A stretch of 64,000 bases of DNA from Opitutaceae bacterium (GCA_947474995.1 CANJNJ010000002.1:1-64000); one strand, 5' to 3'; positions 1 to 8,700 are shown, counted from the stretch's first letter. The notes: generated by a model not told the origin, from the letters alone. Translations and numbers: made by a program.

Positions 1-114
1 GTCCATCGCGACGTAAACGTCGGTGACGGCGCCGAATTGACCGAAGGCCGAACGGAGTTCGTCTTCAGTCGTCTTGAAGGAAAGATTTCCTACGTACAGT
101 TTGGAGTTACTCAT
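1..114 (-). CDS. RRM-type RNA-binding protein (N-terminal part, cut by window edge)
   Basis: The minus strand reads 38 codons from an ATG at 112-114 to the window edge. The start reads MSNSKLYVGNLSFKTTED, and the visible part continues through DELRSAFGQFG. KLYVGNLSF is a typical RNP2 strand of the RNA recognition motif, followed by the first RRM helix. Bacterial members are usually about 80-130 residues and act as single-stranded RNA binders, often cold-induced. RNP1 and the rest lie outside the window, so the full length is unknown. The 246 bases upstream, up to cinA, hold its promoter region and the cinA terminator. Confidence 0.85.
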   Translation of the reverse strand, partial: MSNSKLYVGNLSFKTTEDELRSAFGQFGAVTDVYVAMD

Positions 115-330
115 GTGATGTCTCGTAGATCCACCGTCCGCTGCCAGTCTGTTCCCAACTTGGGTTTCGAAATCATCACTTAAGCCAAACGCTCAGCCAA
201 CGACTCACCAGATACTGTCACCTAACGCTTTCTCTAACGAAGAAAAGACAACGTGCACAGCAAGGAGACTAACGCAAGGGTAAATTCCATCGGCATTTTT
301 CGCACTCAATTTTAATGGGAGGCCGAGCTG

Positions 331-354
331 AAAAGGCTTCCTCGCCAGGAAGCC
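331..354 (-). terminator. rho-independent terminator of cinA
   Basis: An 8-bp perfect stem (335-342 with 347-354) encloses the 4-base loop CGCC. Read on the minus strand it is followed directly by TTTT, and it lies just past the cinA stop codon. Confidence 0.7.
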
Positions 355-360
355 CGCTTA

Positions 361-1695
361 CTACATGACGCCCGTGCGTCGGTTCGGGGTCGGGGCACCG
401 CGTTGCGCCCGCGTGAGCTCGCGCCGCAGCCAGTCCAACGCCGCATTCACCGCGCGCACTTTAACCGTCTGGCGCGGGCCGGGATAACTGAGCTTCTTCG
501 CCCAGACGCCCGCCGGCGAAAACAGCCCGACGAAAATCGTTCCCACGGGATTGCCGCTCGCGCCGGCCACATCCCCGGCAAATCCGGTCACCGCCAGGGC
601 GTAGTCCGCCCCCAAGGTTTCGGCTCCCCCAGTAGCCATGGCCACCGCCCCCTCCTCGCTCACCGCGCCGTGCTGCAGGAGCAGGCACTCCGGGATGTCG
701 AGCAGCTGCATCTTCGCATCGTTCGTGCAGCACACCACCCCGCCCGCGAAAAATTTACAGGATCCACCCACTTCCGTGAACGTGTTGGCCAGCAATCCAC
801 CGGTCGCCGACTCGACCACCGCGATCCGCTTTTCCTGGACCCGCAGCAGCTCGGCGCAGACGCGCGCGAGGGAATCGTGGCCGTAGCAGACAAAATCCTC
901 GTCGAGCGACTGGGCGCACTCGGCCGCCACCGCCTCGAGTTGCTGGTAGGACAGCGCGCCCGACGGCGAACTCACCCGGCAATCCACCGCTCCCTGGTGC
1001 GCACAAAACGCCACGCTCAACGCCGCCCCAAACCGGTCGAAGATCGGCTGCAGCTTGGTCTCGAGCGCCGACTCGCCGATCCCCGCCGTGCGCAGCTGCA
1101 CGTAAGCCTCGCGGTCCAGCAAGAGCTTGCGCTCGGCCAGCCGCGGCACGACCTGGTTCGTAAACATCGGCTGCAATTCATTCGGCGGACCCGGGAGCAT
1201 GATGAGCACCTTGCCATCCTGCTCCACCCAGAGGCCCGGCGCCGTGCCATTCGCATTGGGCAACACTTCGCCACGCTCGAACACGTAGGCCTGCTTGAGG
1301 TTGTTCGCCGTCATCTTCCGGCCAAAGCGGGCAAACCGCTCCTGGATGGCCTGTTCAATGGTCGGATCAAAAACGAGCTTTTGGCCCAGCACCTCCGCAA
1401 TCGCCTCCCGGGTGCGATCGTCGCATGTCGGCCCCAGCCCGCCCGTCGTAATCACCACATCCGCCCGCGCCCAGCTCTCGCGAAATTGGGCGACAATGGC
1501 GTCCGCCTCGTCGGTGATGGTCACATTGCGCTGCAGGAGCGCGCCGCGCCGACCGAGCTGCGATCCAATGAAGGTCAGATGACCGTTGGCCGTCAGGCCG
1601 AGTAAAAGTTCGTCGCCCAGCGTCAAAAGTTCATAGCGAACCGTGGCGGCGGCGGGACGTGGGGTGACACCCTCGGGGTTGTGAGCGGAAACCAT
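361..1695 (-). CDS. cinA: CinA family protein (nicotinamide-nucleotide amidohydrolase / competence-damage protein)
   Basis: The 444-residue product has the two-domain CinA layout. An N-terminal molybdopterin-binding-like domain (about 20-190) carries GGLGPTCDD at 85-93. A C-terminal amidase domain (about 285-430) carries ESATGG near 295-300, HGAVSEE and NPVGT. In the family the C-domain deamidates nicotinamide mononucleotide and the N-domain has ADP-ribose pyrophosphatase-like activity. The ATG at 1693-1695 begins the family homology. The reading frame stays open far upstream, antisense to uvrC, but that part has no CinA similarity. One oddity: the block usually written GGVxAYSNEAK reads GGVVCCTNDAK, so the conserved tyrosine is cysteine. 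Divergent from uvrC. Confidence 0.92.
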   Translation of the reverse strand: MVSAHNPEGVTPRPAAATVRYELLTLGDELLLGLTANGHLTFIGSQLGRRGALLQRNVTITDEADAIVAQFRESWARADVVITTGGLGPTCDDRTREAIAEVLGQKLVFDPTIEQAIQERFARFGRKMTANNLKQAYVFERGEVLPNANGTAPGLWVEQDGKVLIMLPGPPNELQPMFTNQVVPRLAERKLLLDREAYVQLRTAGIGESALETKLQPIFDRFGAALSVAFCAHQGAVDCRVSSPSGALSYQQLEAVAAECAQSLDEDFVCYGHDSLARVCAELLRVQEKRIAVVESATGGLLANTFTEVGGSCKFFAGGVVCCTNDAKMQLLDIPECLLLQHGAVSEEGAVAMATGGAETLGADYALAVTGFAGDVAGASGNPVGTIFVGLFSPAGVWAKKLSYPGPRQTVKVRAVNAALDWLRRELTRAQRGAPTPNRRTGVM

Positions 1696-1716
1696 ACTTG
1701 CGAGAGGGGAAATTAG

Positions 1717-3249
1717 GTGGATTCTGGCAAAACGCCAGCGATCAAACCGCGCCGGCGGTCCGCTGTCACGCCGACAATGTCTCCCAACCTCAAGGAAATG
1801 GTGCGCCAGCTGCCGGACAAACCGGGCGTCTACCTCATGAAGGATCGGCTCGGACGCATCATCTATGTCGGCAAGGCGCGCAGCCTGAAGAAGCGGGTAT
1901 CGTCCTATTTTCAGCGCGGCCGGGCCCGGACCATCGCGCAGCCCAAGATTCGCGCGCTGATCGACCTGATCGCCGACTTCGAAACGATTGAGGTGAAATC
2001 CGAGCCGGAAGCGTTGTTGCTCGAAGGCAAACTGATCAAGCAGTGGCGACCGCGCTACAATACCGACTTCACCGACGACAAACGCTTCCTGCTCGTCCGT
2101 GTCGATCCCGGCGAGGAATTGCCGCGCTTCCGGCTCACGCGGATCAAGAAGGAAGAGCGCTCTCGTTACTTCGGCCCGTTTGCCCACAGCGGACTGCTGC
2201 GGAAGACGCTCGCCCAGATGCGACGCCAGTTCGGCATCCTGCTCATGGACGGCACGCCGCAGAAGCAACCTGACGGCACCTGGCGACTCTACGACGACGT
2301 CCGCGAGGAAATCTACGGCACCGAAAACATGGTCACGGCGGAACAGTATCGCCGCCGCGTCGACGAGGCCTGCGCGTTCCTCGAGGGCAAGTCCCGCGAG
2401 TGGCTCGAGACCCTTCGCGCCGAAATGACCGCGGCGGCGGAGAAACGGGAGTACGAAAGAGCGGCCGGACTCCGCGACGTCGTCTTTGCCCTCGAGGAAA
2501 CCTTGCGCAAGACGCGGCGCTTCGAACGCCGGGATCCCACGCCTCGCGGGGACAACGAAGAGGCTCTGCAGGCGTTGCAGGTGGCCCTGCATCTCGCCGC
2601 GCCTCCACGCACGATGGAGTGCTTCGATATCTCGCACATCTCGGGCACGTTCGTCGTCGCGTCGATGGTCCACTTCGCCGACGGCCGCCCGGACAAGAAC
2701 AATTACCGGCGCTTCCAAATCAAGAGCTTCATCGGCAATGACGATTTTCGCGCGATGGAGGAAGTCGTCGGCCGCCGCTACCGCCGCCTCGCGGCTGAGA
2801 GCAAACCGTTTCCCGACCTCGTCGTCATCGACGGCGGGCGCGGCCAGGTCGGCGCCGCGCTGAAGGCCTTTGTCGGCCTGGACGTCATGCCGCCCGCGAT
2901 CATCGGCCTCGCGAAGGAGCACGAGACGATCATTTTTCCCGACGAACGGCCGCCGTTGAATCTGCCGCTCAGCCATTCCGGCCTGAACGTGCTGCAGCGC
3001 CTGCGCGACGAGGCCCACCGGTTCGCGAATACCTACAACGCGGATCTGCAGTCGAAAAAAATCCGGGAGAGCGTGCTCGACGATTTTCCCGGCCTCGGTC
3101 CGGTGCGCCGCGCCGCACTCCTCGCCCACTTCGACAGCATCGACAAACTCCGCTCCGCGTCCGGCGCCGAAATTTCCGAAGTCCCCGGCTTCGGCGGCAA
3201 AATGGCCGCCGAACTGCACGGTTTTCTCCGCCAGCCTGAATCAAAGTAG
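1717..3249 (+). CDS. uvrC: excinuclease ABC subunit C
   Basis: UvrC makes the dual incisions around bulky DNA lesions within UvrABC nucleotide excision repair. The 510-residue product shows a GIY-YIG nuclease domain (PGVYLMKD and IIYVGKARSLKKR, about 37-62), a UVR motif near 225-260, the RNase H-like incision domain (ECFDISHISG, VVIDGGRGQ) and C-terminal helix-hairpin-helix motifs (FPGLGPVRRAALL, VPGFGGKMAA). It is shorter than the roughly 600 residues of E. coli UvrC. The GTG at 1717 has an AGAGGGGA ribosome-binding site 7-8 bases upstream. An in-frame ATG at 1777 is the alternative start. With the GTG, only 21 bases separate it from the divergent cinA start, so the two promoters must overlap coding sequence. 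Confidence 0.96.
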   Translation: MDSGKTPAIKPRRRSAVTPTMSPNLKEMVRQLPDKPGVYLMKDRLGRIIYVGKARSLKKRVSSYFQRGRARTIAQPKIRALIDLIADFETIEVKSEPEALLLEGKLIKQWRPRYNTDFTDDKRFLLVRVDPGEELPRFRLTRIKKEERSRYFGPFAHSGLLRKTLAQMRRQFGILLMDGTPQKQPDGTWRLYDDVREEIYGTENMVTAEQYRRRVDEACAFLEGKSREWLETLRAEMTAAAEKREYERAAGLRDVVFALEETLRKTRRFERRDPTPRGDNEEALQALQVALHLAAPPRTMECFDISHISGTFVVASMVHFADGRPDKNNYRRFQIKSFIGNDDFRAMEEVVGRRYRRLAAESKPFPDLVVIDGGRGQVGAALKAFVGLDVMPPAIIGLAKEHETIIFPDERPPLNLPLSHSGLNVLQRLRDEAHRFANTYNADLQSKKIRESVLDDFPGLGPVRRAALLAHFDSIDKLRSASGAEISEVPGFGGKMAAELHGFLRQPESK

Positions 3250-3303
3250 CGCCCGTCTCCGACCCGCGTCGGGATTCACTCCGGGCGAAATACCAAAGTC
3301 CTG

Positions 3304-3360
3304 GAAATTCAGCAGCCAGGAAGCCCAAGGTCGTCTCCTGGCTTCCTGGTTTCTGAATTC
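3304..3360. terminator. bidirectional terminator between uvrC and sulfatase
   Basis: Perfect 10-bp arms CCAGGAAGCC (3316-3325) and GGCTTCCTGG (3340-3349), extended outward by a near-match of GAAATTCAG with CTGAATTC, lie between two convergent genes. No long T-run is present, so activity is inferred from stem strength and position. The core resembles the cinA terminator stem. Confidence 0.55.
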
Positions 3361-3404
3361 ATCCGGTGTTCTGCGTCCCGATATTTCCCCCAGCCAGAAC
3401 TGCT

Positions 3405-4904
3405 TTACTTCTTTCCACCCTTGCCCTTATCCGCTCCGCCCTTTTCGGACTCCGGCGTCCAGATTCCCGGCGGCCAGTTCTTCGCGATCAGCGCCTTCAG
3501 TTCCGCGACGTTCGCCGCCTGCGCCGGATCGGTCGCGAGATTTTTCAGCTCCCCCGGGTCCGCTTCGAGGTCAAACAACTGCACGCCCGATCGGCCGCCA
3601 TCCCACTCGGTGTACCGGAAGCGCTCGGTGCGCACGGCATAACCGCTGTAGCCCCCGCGCAGCACCTGGCTGAAGGCCGCCGACTTCACCGTGGCCTTCG
3701 GATCCTGCAGGATGGGGCGCAGGCTCAAGCCCTGCAAATTGGCCGGCGCGGTCAGCCCGGCCAGATCCGTCAGTGTCGGATAAAGGTCCAGCATTTCGAC
3801 GAGGCCGCGGGCGGTCTCGCCCTTGTACCGGGAGCCCGGCACCGCGATAATCAGCGGCACGCGCGCGGCATTTTCCCACAGCGTGTTCTTTTGCCAGAGG
3901 CCGTGTTCGCCCAAGTGGTACCCGTGGTCGCTCGTGAAGACGACGACGGTGTTGTCCGCCAGCCCGAGCCGATCGAGCGCATCCAGCAACCGACCCACCT
4001 GGGCATCCACCATCGAAACCGCCGCGTGATAACCCTGGATCGCCTCCCGCCGCTGCGTGTCGGTCATCTTCTTTTCTTCCGGACTGAGCGAGGCAAAGGC
4101 CGCCACCGGACCGTCCTCGATGTGATGCGCCGGCAAAGCCGGGAGGGGAATTTGGTCGCGCGGATAAAGGTCGTAGTACTTTTTGGTCGCGACGTAGGGC
4201 GTGTGCGGCCGGAAGAAACCCACCGCGAGGAAGAACGGCCGATCGCGATGCGTCTCGAGGAGCTTGATCGCCTCGGTCGCGCCGATGCCGTCGGTCTGCT
4301 CGAGCTCGGAGCCGTCCATCTGTTTCCAGCTCACCGTGCCGCCGAAGCGCTCGGCGATCGGGACGTCCATCCGGAGGGAGAAAACCGAGGCCTCCTCCTT
4401 CTTGTCGCGGCCGAGCGGATTCACCACGACATCCCATGAAAAGGGATCGTCCAGGCCGGGCGTTCCAATCTGCCCTGGCACGCCGTAATGAAAAATCTTT
4501 CCGATGCGTCCGGTCCAGGAGCCATTTTGCCGGAAGAGCTGCGGCAGCGTGACCGCGTCCGGCTGGGTCTCGCGGGTGTTGGGCGACGTGCCGTAGACGC
4601 CGGCGGCGTTGCGGCCGATGTTGGCGAGGATGCGGGTGACATTGGGGCGCAAGCCGAGCAGGAAGGAACTGCGACTCGGACCGCACACCGGGTATTGGCA
4701 ATACGCGTGCTCAAAGCGCACGCCGCGTTGCGCCAGTCGATCGATGTTCGGCGACTTGACCTGCGGATGGCCGTAGCAGCCGAGGTCGGTGTTGAGATCG
4801 TCCGCGATGATGAAGAGGACGTTCGTGCGGGCGCGGCCAACCTCAGCCGCCGCCACCGACGACACTCCGATCAACGCGAGCAAAACCAGGAATCGAGTGA
4901 GCAT
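3405..4904 (-). CDS. exported sulfatase (iduronate-2-sulfatase-like)
   Basis: The 499-residue arylsulfatase-family enzyme has a signal peptide (MLTRFLVLLALIGVSSVAAA). A metal-binding ADD sits at 34-36, and the active-site signature CGPSR at 74-78, with Cys74 as the residue converted to formylglycine. Later come HTPYV, FTSDHGYHLGEHG and a C-terminal substrate-facing domain. The pattern LNTDLGCYGH plus YCQYPVCGPSR is typical of iduronate-2-sulfatase-like enzymes, so the substrate is probably a 2-O-sulfated uronate or another sulfated glycan; this is inference. The frame is open 85 codons further upstream, but the ATG at 4902-4904 starts the signal peptide. Maturation needs a formylglycine-generating enzyme; the FGE-fold protein at the window's end lacks the usual cysteines. 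Confidence 0.9.
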   Translation of the reverse strand: MLTRFLVLLALIGVSSVAAAEVGRARTNVLFIIADDLNTDLGCYGHPQVKSPNIDRLAQRGVRFEHAYCQYPVCGPSRSSFLLGLRPNVTRILANIGRNAAGVYGTSPNTRETQPDAVTLPQLFRQNGSWTGRIGKIFHYGVPGQIGTPGLDDPFSWDVVVNPLGRDKKEEASVFSLRMDVPIAERFGGTVSWKQMDGSELEQTDGIGATEAIKLLETHRDRPFFLAVGFFRPHTPYVATKKYYDLYPRDQIPLPALPAHHIEDGPVAAFASLSPEEKKMTDTQRREAIQGYHAAVSMVDAQVGRLLDALDRLGLADNTVVVFTSDHGYHLGEHGLWQKNTLWENAARVPLIIAVPGSRYKGETARGLVEMLDLYPTLTDLAGLTAPANLQGLSLRPILQDPKATVKSAAFSQVLRGGYSGYAVRTERFRYTEWDGGRSGVQLFDLEADPGELKNLATDPAQAANVAELKALIAKNWPPGIWTPESEKGGADKGKGGKK

Positions 4905-5044
4905 GGCGGGAAAAACGGGGTTACGGAACGATCCTGAACCAGAAGGTGAAGATTCTTTCCCTCGCCAGCCGATTCCGTCAAGCGCCCGCCCAAGCCGCCC
5001 CTCCGAGATAGTTGAGGCGCGCCGTAGCCTTGGCGAAGGCGGCC

Positions 5045-5065
5045 GGGCGCGGTCTGACCGCGCCC
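5045..5065. repeat. perfect GC hairpin in divergent intergenic region
   Basis: GGGCGCGGTC and GACCGCGCCC flank a single T (about 9 bp of usable stem). It lies between the divergent sulfatase and DUF1016-nuclease genes. It could be a REP-type hairpin or an operator. Confidence 0.4.
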
Positions 5066-5118
5066 CGCTCACCTTTCTTTTGGCTCGGGCGCCTCGAATA
5101 TTCCCGTAAACTTTCGGC

Positions 5119-6159
5119 ATGCCCAAACGCACTCTCTCCCTCGGTTCCGGTGCCGGCACCTACCCCGCTTTGCGTCAGGCCGTCGAGGAGACGCTGCTGG
5201 CAGGTCAGAGAAAAATCGAGCGCGACAAGCTTGAGGTCTATTGGACGACCGGCCGGCATATCCATGAACATCTCCTGCACCACGAGGATCGCGCGGACTA
5301 CGGCGACGAGGTCATCCCGCGGCTGGGCCACGATATCAAAGTCAGTGATCGCGTGCTCTATCGTTGCCTGCACTTTTTTCGCGCCTACCCAATTCCGGCA
5401 GCGCTGCCGGAATTGCTTTGGGCCCACTTTTGCGCGCTCCTGCGACTTGAAGACAGGGACCTGCGGGCCCGGCTTGCCGCGCAGGCAGTGAAGAGCGGCT
5501 GGACCTCGCGCCGGCTGGAGGAACGCGTTTCGGAAGTGCAGGCCAGCCTTGCGCCGGACCAAGCCGCCCCTGAGGAGGCGCCCGCGGTTGCCAACGTCGA
5601 GCGCCTCAAACCCAAATGCGGCACGCCGGGATTACACCTCATCGTCGATCGCGGCGAAGGGCCTGCAGTCGATCTGGGCTTCAATCTCTACCAGCCCCTC
5701 GCTTCCGACCAACTCCGCCGTTTCGAGCCGGGAGCCATCGTGCGGCTGGGCGACAGTCGCATCACGCGAGCCGAAGGCGCCGCCAAAACCGACCTTTTCA
5801 CTTACTCGGCCACGATTACCCGGGTCGTCGACGGTGACACCCTGGTGATCGTCGTGGAAGTCGCCGCGGGCATTTTCCTCGAATTAAAATTGCGATTGCG
5901 CGGCATCGACTGTCCGGAAATGAGCACCGCCGAAGGGAAAGACGCCAAACGATTCGTCGATGGGCTGGTGGCCAGCGCCTCGGAGGTGACGGTGACCACG
6001 ACCAAGCCGGACAAATATGATCGTTACCTCGCCGACGTTTTTCTCACGTCCAAAGAAGGGGAGAGCGTTTTTCTCAACAACGTCCTCCTCGCGAACGGCC
6101 ACGCCGTCGCGAAAGACAGTTGGGAATTCGGCGACTGGGAAAAAGAACTTCTTCGCTGA
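5119..6159 (+). CDS. DUF1016 (YhcG-like) N-terminal domain fused to a thermonuclease domain
   Basis: 346 residues. Residues about 15-150 match the DUF1016 N-terminal domain (VYWTTGRHIHEHLL, YGDEVIPRLGHDI, YRCLHFFRAYP, GWTSRRLEE). Usually a DUF1016 protein continues into a PD-(D/E)XK-type nuclease domain. Here the C-terminus (about 228-346) is instead a staphylococcal-nuclease-like fold: VVDGDTL, then RLRGIDCPEM supplying the Arg/Asp/Glu catalytic cluster, then KYDRYLADVF with the second catalytic Arg, then GESVFLNNVLLANG. The stretch at 165-228 is unassigned. No signal peptide is present, so the protein is probably cytoplasmic. The likely role is DNA or RNA cleavage guided by the DUF1016 module; the target is unknown. 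The gene is convergent with the DUF2293 gene, 45 bases apart. Confidence 0.82.
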   Translation: MPKRTLSLGSGAGTYPALRQAVEETLLAGQRKIERDKLEVYWTTGRHIHEHLLHHEDRADYGDEVIPRLGHDIKVSDRVLYRCLHFFRAYPIPAALPELLWAHFCALLRLEDRDLRARLAAQAVKSGWTSRRLEERVSEVQASLAPDQAAPEEAPAVANVERLKPKCGTPGLHLIVDRGEGPAVDLGFNLYQPLASDQLRRFEPGAIVRLGDSRITRAEGAAKTDLFTYSATITRVVDGDTLVIVVEVAAGIFLELKLRLRGIDCPEMSTAEGKDAKRFVDGLVASASEVTVTTTKPDKYDRYLADVFLTSKEGESVFLNNVLLANGHAVAKDSWEFGDWEKELLR

Positions 6160-6204
6160 AACCCGGGCTGTCAGCCGTGGCGCCGCCCCGGTTCTCAAAA
6201 GATT

Positions 6205-6909
6205 TCATGAGGAGGGCGTGTCCACCCGCCAGCGGGACTCGACTTCGGCCATCGTGATAGCCACGGCGGAGCGCGCGTCGGCGCGATCCATGCCGCGGTT
6301 CAGCAATCGGTCGTAGTCGGTGTGGGCGTGACGGATGCGCGCCCGCACGGCGAGGTCGATGGCCGCAGCGGCGAATTCCCGGGCCATGGCGGAGCGTCCC
6401 ACCCGCCCGCTGTATTTCCGGCACGCGTGACCGGCGATCTCCGCCGCCGTCTGCGGCGGGCAACCCGGGAATCGCGCTCTGATCTGCGCCGTGAATTCCG
6501 TGACATACGTCTTGTCCTGTTCTTCCCGGACAACCGCGGCCCGCGCCCGGGCGCGTTCCCGGCTGGCTTCGTCGGTCAGGCATTCCTCCTCCGCGCGGGC
6601 GAAGGCTGCCGTTTCGACCAATAGCCCCTGGCGTTCGTAGCGGCCCCGCGACCGGCTGAACTGGACGACCACGGCCGACAACCCGGAATACTTCCGACTC
6701 CGGCGGGTCAGCGCCACATCGCCACGCGGGAGAAACACCAAGTGGTCGAGATCGGCGCACGCCATGCAAAGCGGCTTCTCCTTTTCCATCCGCAGCAGAC
6801 TTCCCCGCAACAACTCCATGCCGCACTCCGCGCACGTGGCCTCCCGCACGACGGAGAAAACGACGAGATCGTCGCTCGGTTGGGCTTCTGATCCTGATGG
6901 GGACTTCAT
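6205..6909 (-). CDS. DUF2293 domain protein with N-terminal zinc-ribbon-like motif
   Basis: 234 residues. The N-terminus has two CxxC pairs (CAECG near 26 and CMAC near 48) that look like a zinc ribbon, followed by FLPRGDVALTRRSRKYS. The C-terminal half (about 140-225) resembles DUF2293: IRARFPGCP, AAEIAGHACRKYSGRVGRS, then a helical tail including LLNRGMDRADAR. DUF2293 has no established function; the fold suggests nucleic-acid or RNA-related binding. The ATG at 6907-6909 is the first in frame. A strong hairpin sits 35 bases upstream. Confidence 0.75.
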   Translation of the reverse strand: MKSPSGSEAQPSDDLVVFSVVREATCAECGMELLRGSLLRMEKEKPLCMACADLDHLVFLPRGDVALTRRSRKYSGLSAVVVQFSRSRGRYERQGLLVETAAFARAEEECLTDEASRERARARAAVVREEQDKTYVTEFTAQIRARFPGCPPQTAAEIAGHACRKYSGRVGRSAMAREFAAAAIDLAVRARIRHAHTDYDRLLNRGMDRADARSAVAITMAEVESRWRVDTPSS

Positions 6910-6943
6910 CGTGTTTTCCTCGCTCTCGGCTCCGATGACCTGG

Positions 6944-6982
6944 AAAGGCGTAGTGTCACCGAATAGGTGACACTACGCCTTT
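6944..6982. terminator. 17-bp perfect hairpin
   Basis: Arms at 6944-6960 and 6966-6982 are perfect inverted repeats (core GGCGTAGTGTCACC) around the 5-base loop GAATA. It lies between the stop of the small minus-strand gene at 7019 and the DUF2293 start, so it probably terminates the former. The minus-strand T-run is short (TTTCC). Confidence 0.55.
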
Positions 6983-7018
6983 GGGACAAAGACCGGCATT
7001 ATTTCTTTTCTTCATTCC

Positions 7019-7246
7019 TCAAGGCGCGGCCTTGCCCGCCAACTGGATTCCCAGTCCCCGGCAGATCGTCACGTCGTCGGTCCAAAAGCTCGCGACCTCC
7101 TCGAGCAGATAGTTCGCGATCGCCAGGTTTTGCCGGGCTCTCGCGGCCTGCACGGCTTCTTCCTCCGGGCGGGAAACGAGCGTCGCGCAGGTTCCCGTAA
7201 TCGCCGCGACCAGAATGGTTGGAAAAAAGAGGTAACGCAGTTTCAT
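7019..7246 (-). CDS. small exported hypothetical protein
   Basis: A 75-residue product with a hydrophobic N-terminus (YLFFPTILVAAITGTCATLV) that could be a signal peptide or membrane anchor. A charged helix (EEEAVQAARARQNLAIANYL) and a short tail follow. I do not recognise a family. No clear ribosome-binding site precedes the ATG at 7244-7246. Support comes from the signal-like N-terminus and the strong hairpin just downstream. Confidence 0.45.
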   Translation of the reverse strand: MKLRYLFFPTILVAAITGTCATLVSRPEEEAVQAARARQNLAIANYLLEEVASFWTDDVTICRGLGIQLAGKAAP

Positions 7247-7554
7247 AGGAGATGCTCTTGGCCGCTAATCGGCGGCCTTGTTCTTGTTGCGGCTGCAACC
7301 ATGCGTCCGGCGGGAATCCAACGCAGGGAAATTCTCTCCTCCTCGCCCAACCAACTTGTCATCTATTAGATGACAAAACCGGCAAACGCTTGGGCGTCGT
7401 GCCCTTTGGCCCCGGCCCTGAGACCAGCCGCAACGGGGGCGGGTCTTTTTCCTCAGGGGGCATCTAATAAGTTCCGCTTTGTCATTCTGAGCGCCACCGA
7501 AAAATCCATCCGCTACCTGGCCTCCCAAGGCGTGATGCCGGTGGCCGCCGCTAG
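7247..7554. other. intergenic stretch leading into the decayed region
   Basis: I see no intact gene. It holds the palindrome at 7356-7376 and a short run with no recognised similarity (7377-7554) before GH105 similarity begins. Confidence 0.5.
7356..7376. repeat. palindrome TTGTCATCTA/TAGATGACAA (copy 1)
   Basis: Two perfect 10-base arms around one central T. The same palindrome occurs twice more, as an inverted pair, at 21171-21250. Confidence 0.7.
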
Positions 7555-8300
7555 GCGCAGTCGCTGTGGGCCGACGACGCCTACAGGGGAATCCCGGCGC
7601 TGGCGGAGATGGGCCGGCTCACCGGCAATCGCGCGTGGTGCGACGATGCGGTGAGCATTGTGCTGACGATGACGTCGCCACTTTTCGATCCGACCAAGGG
7701 GCTCTACCTCCACGGTTGGGATGCGAGCGATCCAAGCGCGCCGCGATTCTATTGGGGGCGGGCGACGGGATGGACGGTCCTGGCGATGTGCGATCTGCTG
7801 GACGTGCTGCCCTAGGATCATCTGGGCTATGAAAAAGCACTGGCGCAATTGCGCACGACACTGTGCAGCGTGGCGGAGGACCAATCCGGCAGCGGTTTCT
7901 GGCACCAGGTGGTGGATCGCAACGATTCTCACCTGGAGACATTGGCTACCGCGATGTTCACCTATGGCATCGCCCACGCCGTCCACTAGGGTTGGATCAG
8001 CCCGGTCAACTACGGCACGATCGGCGCAGGCCGGTTGGATTGCGCTCAGCACGAGAATCAACGCGCAAGGCCAGGTGGAAGGCACATGCGTCGGCACCAC
8101 CTACGCGAGCGACCAGGTCTACTATTACAACCGCCCGGCGAGCGTGACGGCGCTGCACGGCTACGGCACGACCATGCTGGCTGGTGTCGAGAGGATCAAA
8201 ATGCTGTAGAACCCGGCCTTCACGATCGATTACAAGCTGCGCACCTATCACTACGTCCCGAAGGACGGCGGACCGACGAGCTACCGGAAACACCGGTGCG
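7555..8300 (+). pseudogene. GH105 unsaturated rhamnogalacturonyl hydrolase, broken
   Basis: Translated pieces match a GH88/GH105 hydrolase in order: SLWADDAYRGIPALAEMG, GLYLHGWDAS, FYWGRATGWTVLAM, DLLDVLP, SGFWHQVVDRNDSHLE, ATAMFTYGIAHAV, then GQVEGTCVGTTYASD and ALHGYGTTMLAGVERI. In-frame TAG codons interrupt it at 7813-7815 and 7987-7989. A frameshift near 8030-8045 moves the last third to another frame, which ends in TAG at 8207-8209; the tail similarity (FTIDYKLRTYHYVPK) runs on to about 8265. No start region is visible and the 5' part is missing. When intact, such enzymes remove unsaturated galacturonate from rhamnogalacturonan oligosaccharides made by pectate-type lyases. Confidence 0.85.
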
Positions 8301-8397
8301 GCCAGGCCGCGATTTCGTCCACGCCCGCTGACGGTCCGCGCCAAAGATAATCTGGACCAAAAAAAAGCAGGCTTCACGCTGCGCGCATGATGGCGAA

Positions 8398-8580
8398 GGC
8401 GTGTTCGTCGGCATCGAGACGCCCGACGAAGCCGCACTCGCCGAATGCAACAAGCGCCAGAACCAAAAGCGCGACCTAATCGCCGATGTGAATCGCATGC
8501 AGCGCGCGGGATTGCAGGTTCCAGGCGGCTTCATCCTCGGTTTTGACAGTGACTCTCCATCCTTTTTTCAGCGAGTGCGC
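8398..8580 (+). pseudogene. fragment of a B12-binding-type radical SAM protein
   Basis: About 60 codons read GVFVGIETPDEAALAECNKR, then a helix, then GLQVPGGFILGFDSD. This matches the middle of radical SAM proteins of the B12-binding/DUF4070 group, downstream of their CxxxCxxC cluster. That cluster, the N-terminal half and the C-terminus are missing, and similarity ends after about position 8580. It directly follows the broken GH105 gene, so the two remnants come from different genes now juxtaposed. Confidence 0.7.
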
Positions 8581-8700
8581 ACTTTCCTGCGCGAGTACCG
8601 CGGCCCCGAATTGCCCTCGGGGTGTAAGCCTCGAGCCAGGGTACTGCGGCAGGTCTGGGAACTGGGCGTTTTCCATCGGTGATTGACCGAACTTTCCGGA

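Noticed and set aside
403-1605. 400-codon plus-strand frame opposite cinA
   Set aside because: The composition is Arg/His-rich with no motif; the CinA motifs are on the other strand.
1696-3219. Open minus-strand frame extending cinA by 508 codons across uvrC
   Set aside because: It has no CinA similarity and lies exactly opposite uvrC; long stop-free antisense frames are common at high G+C.
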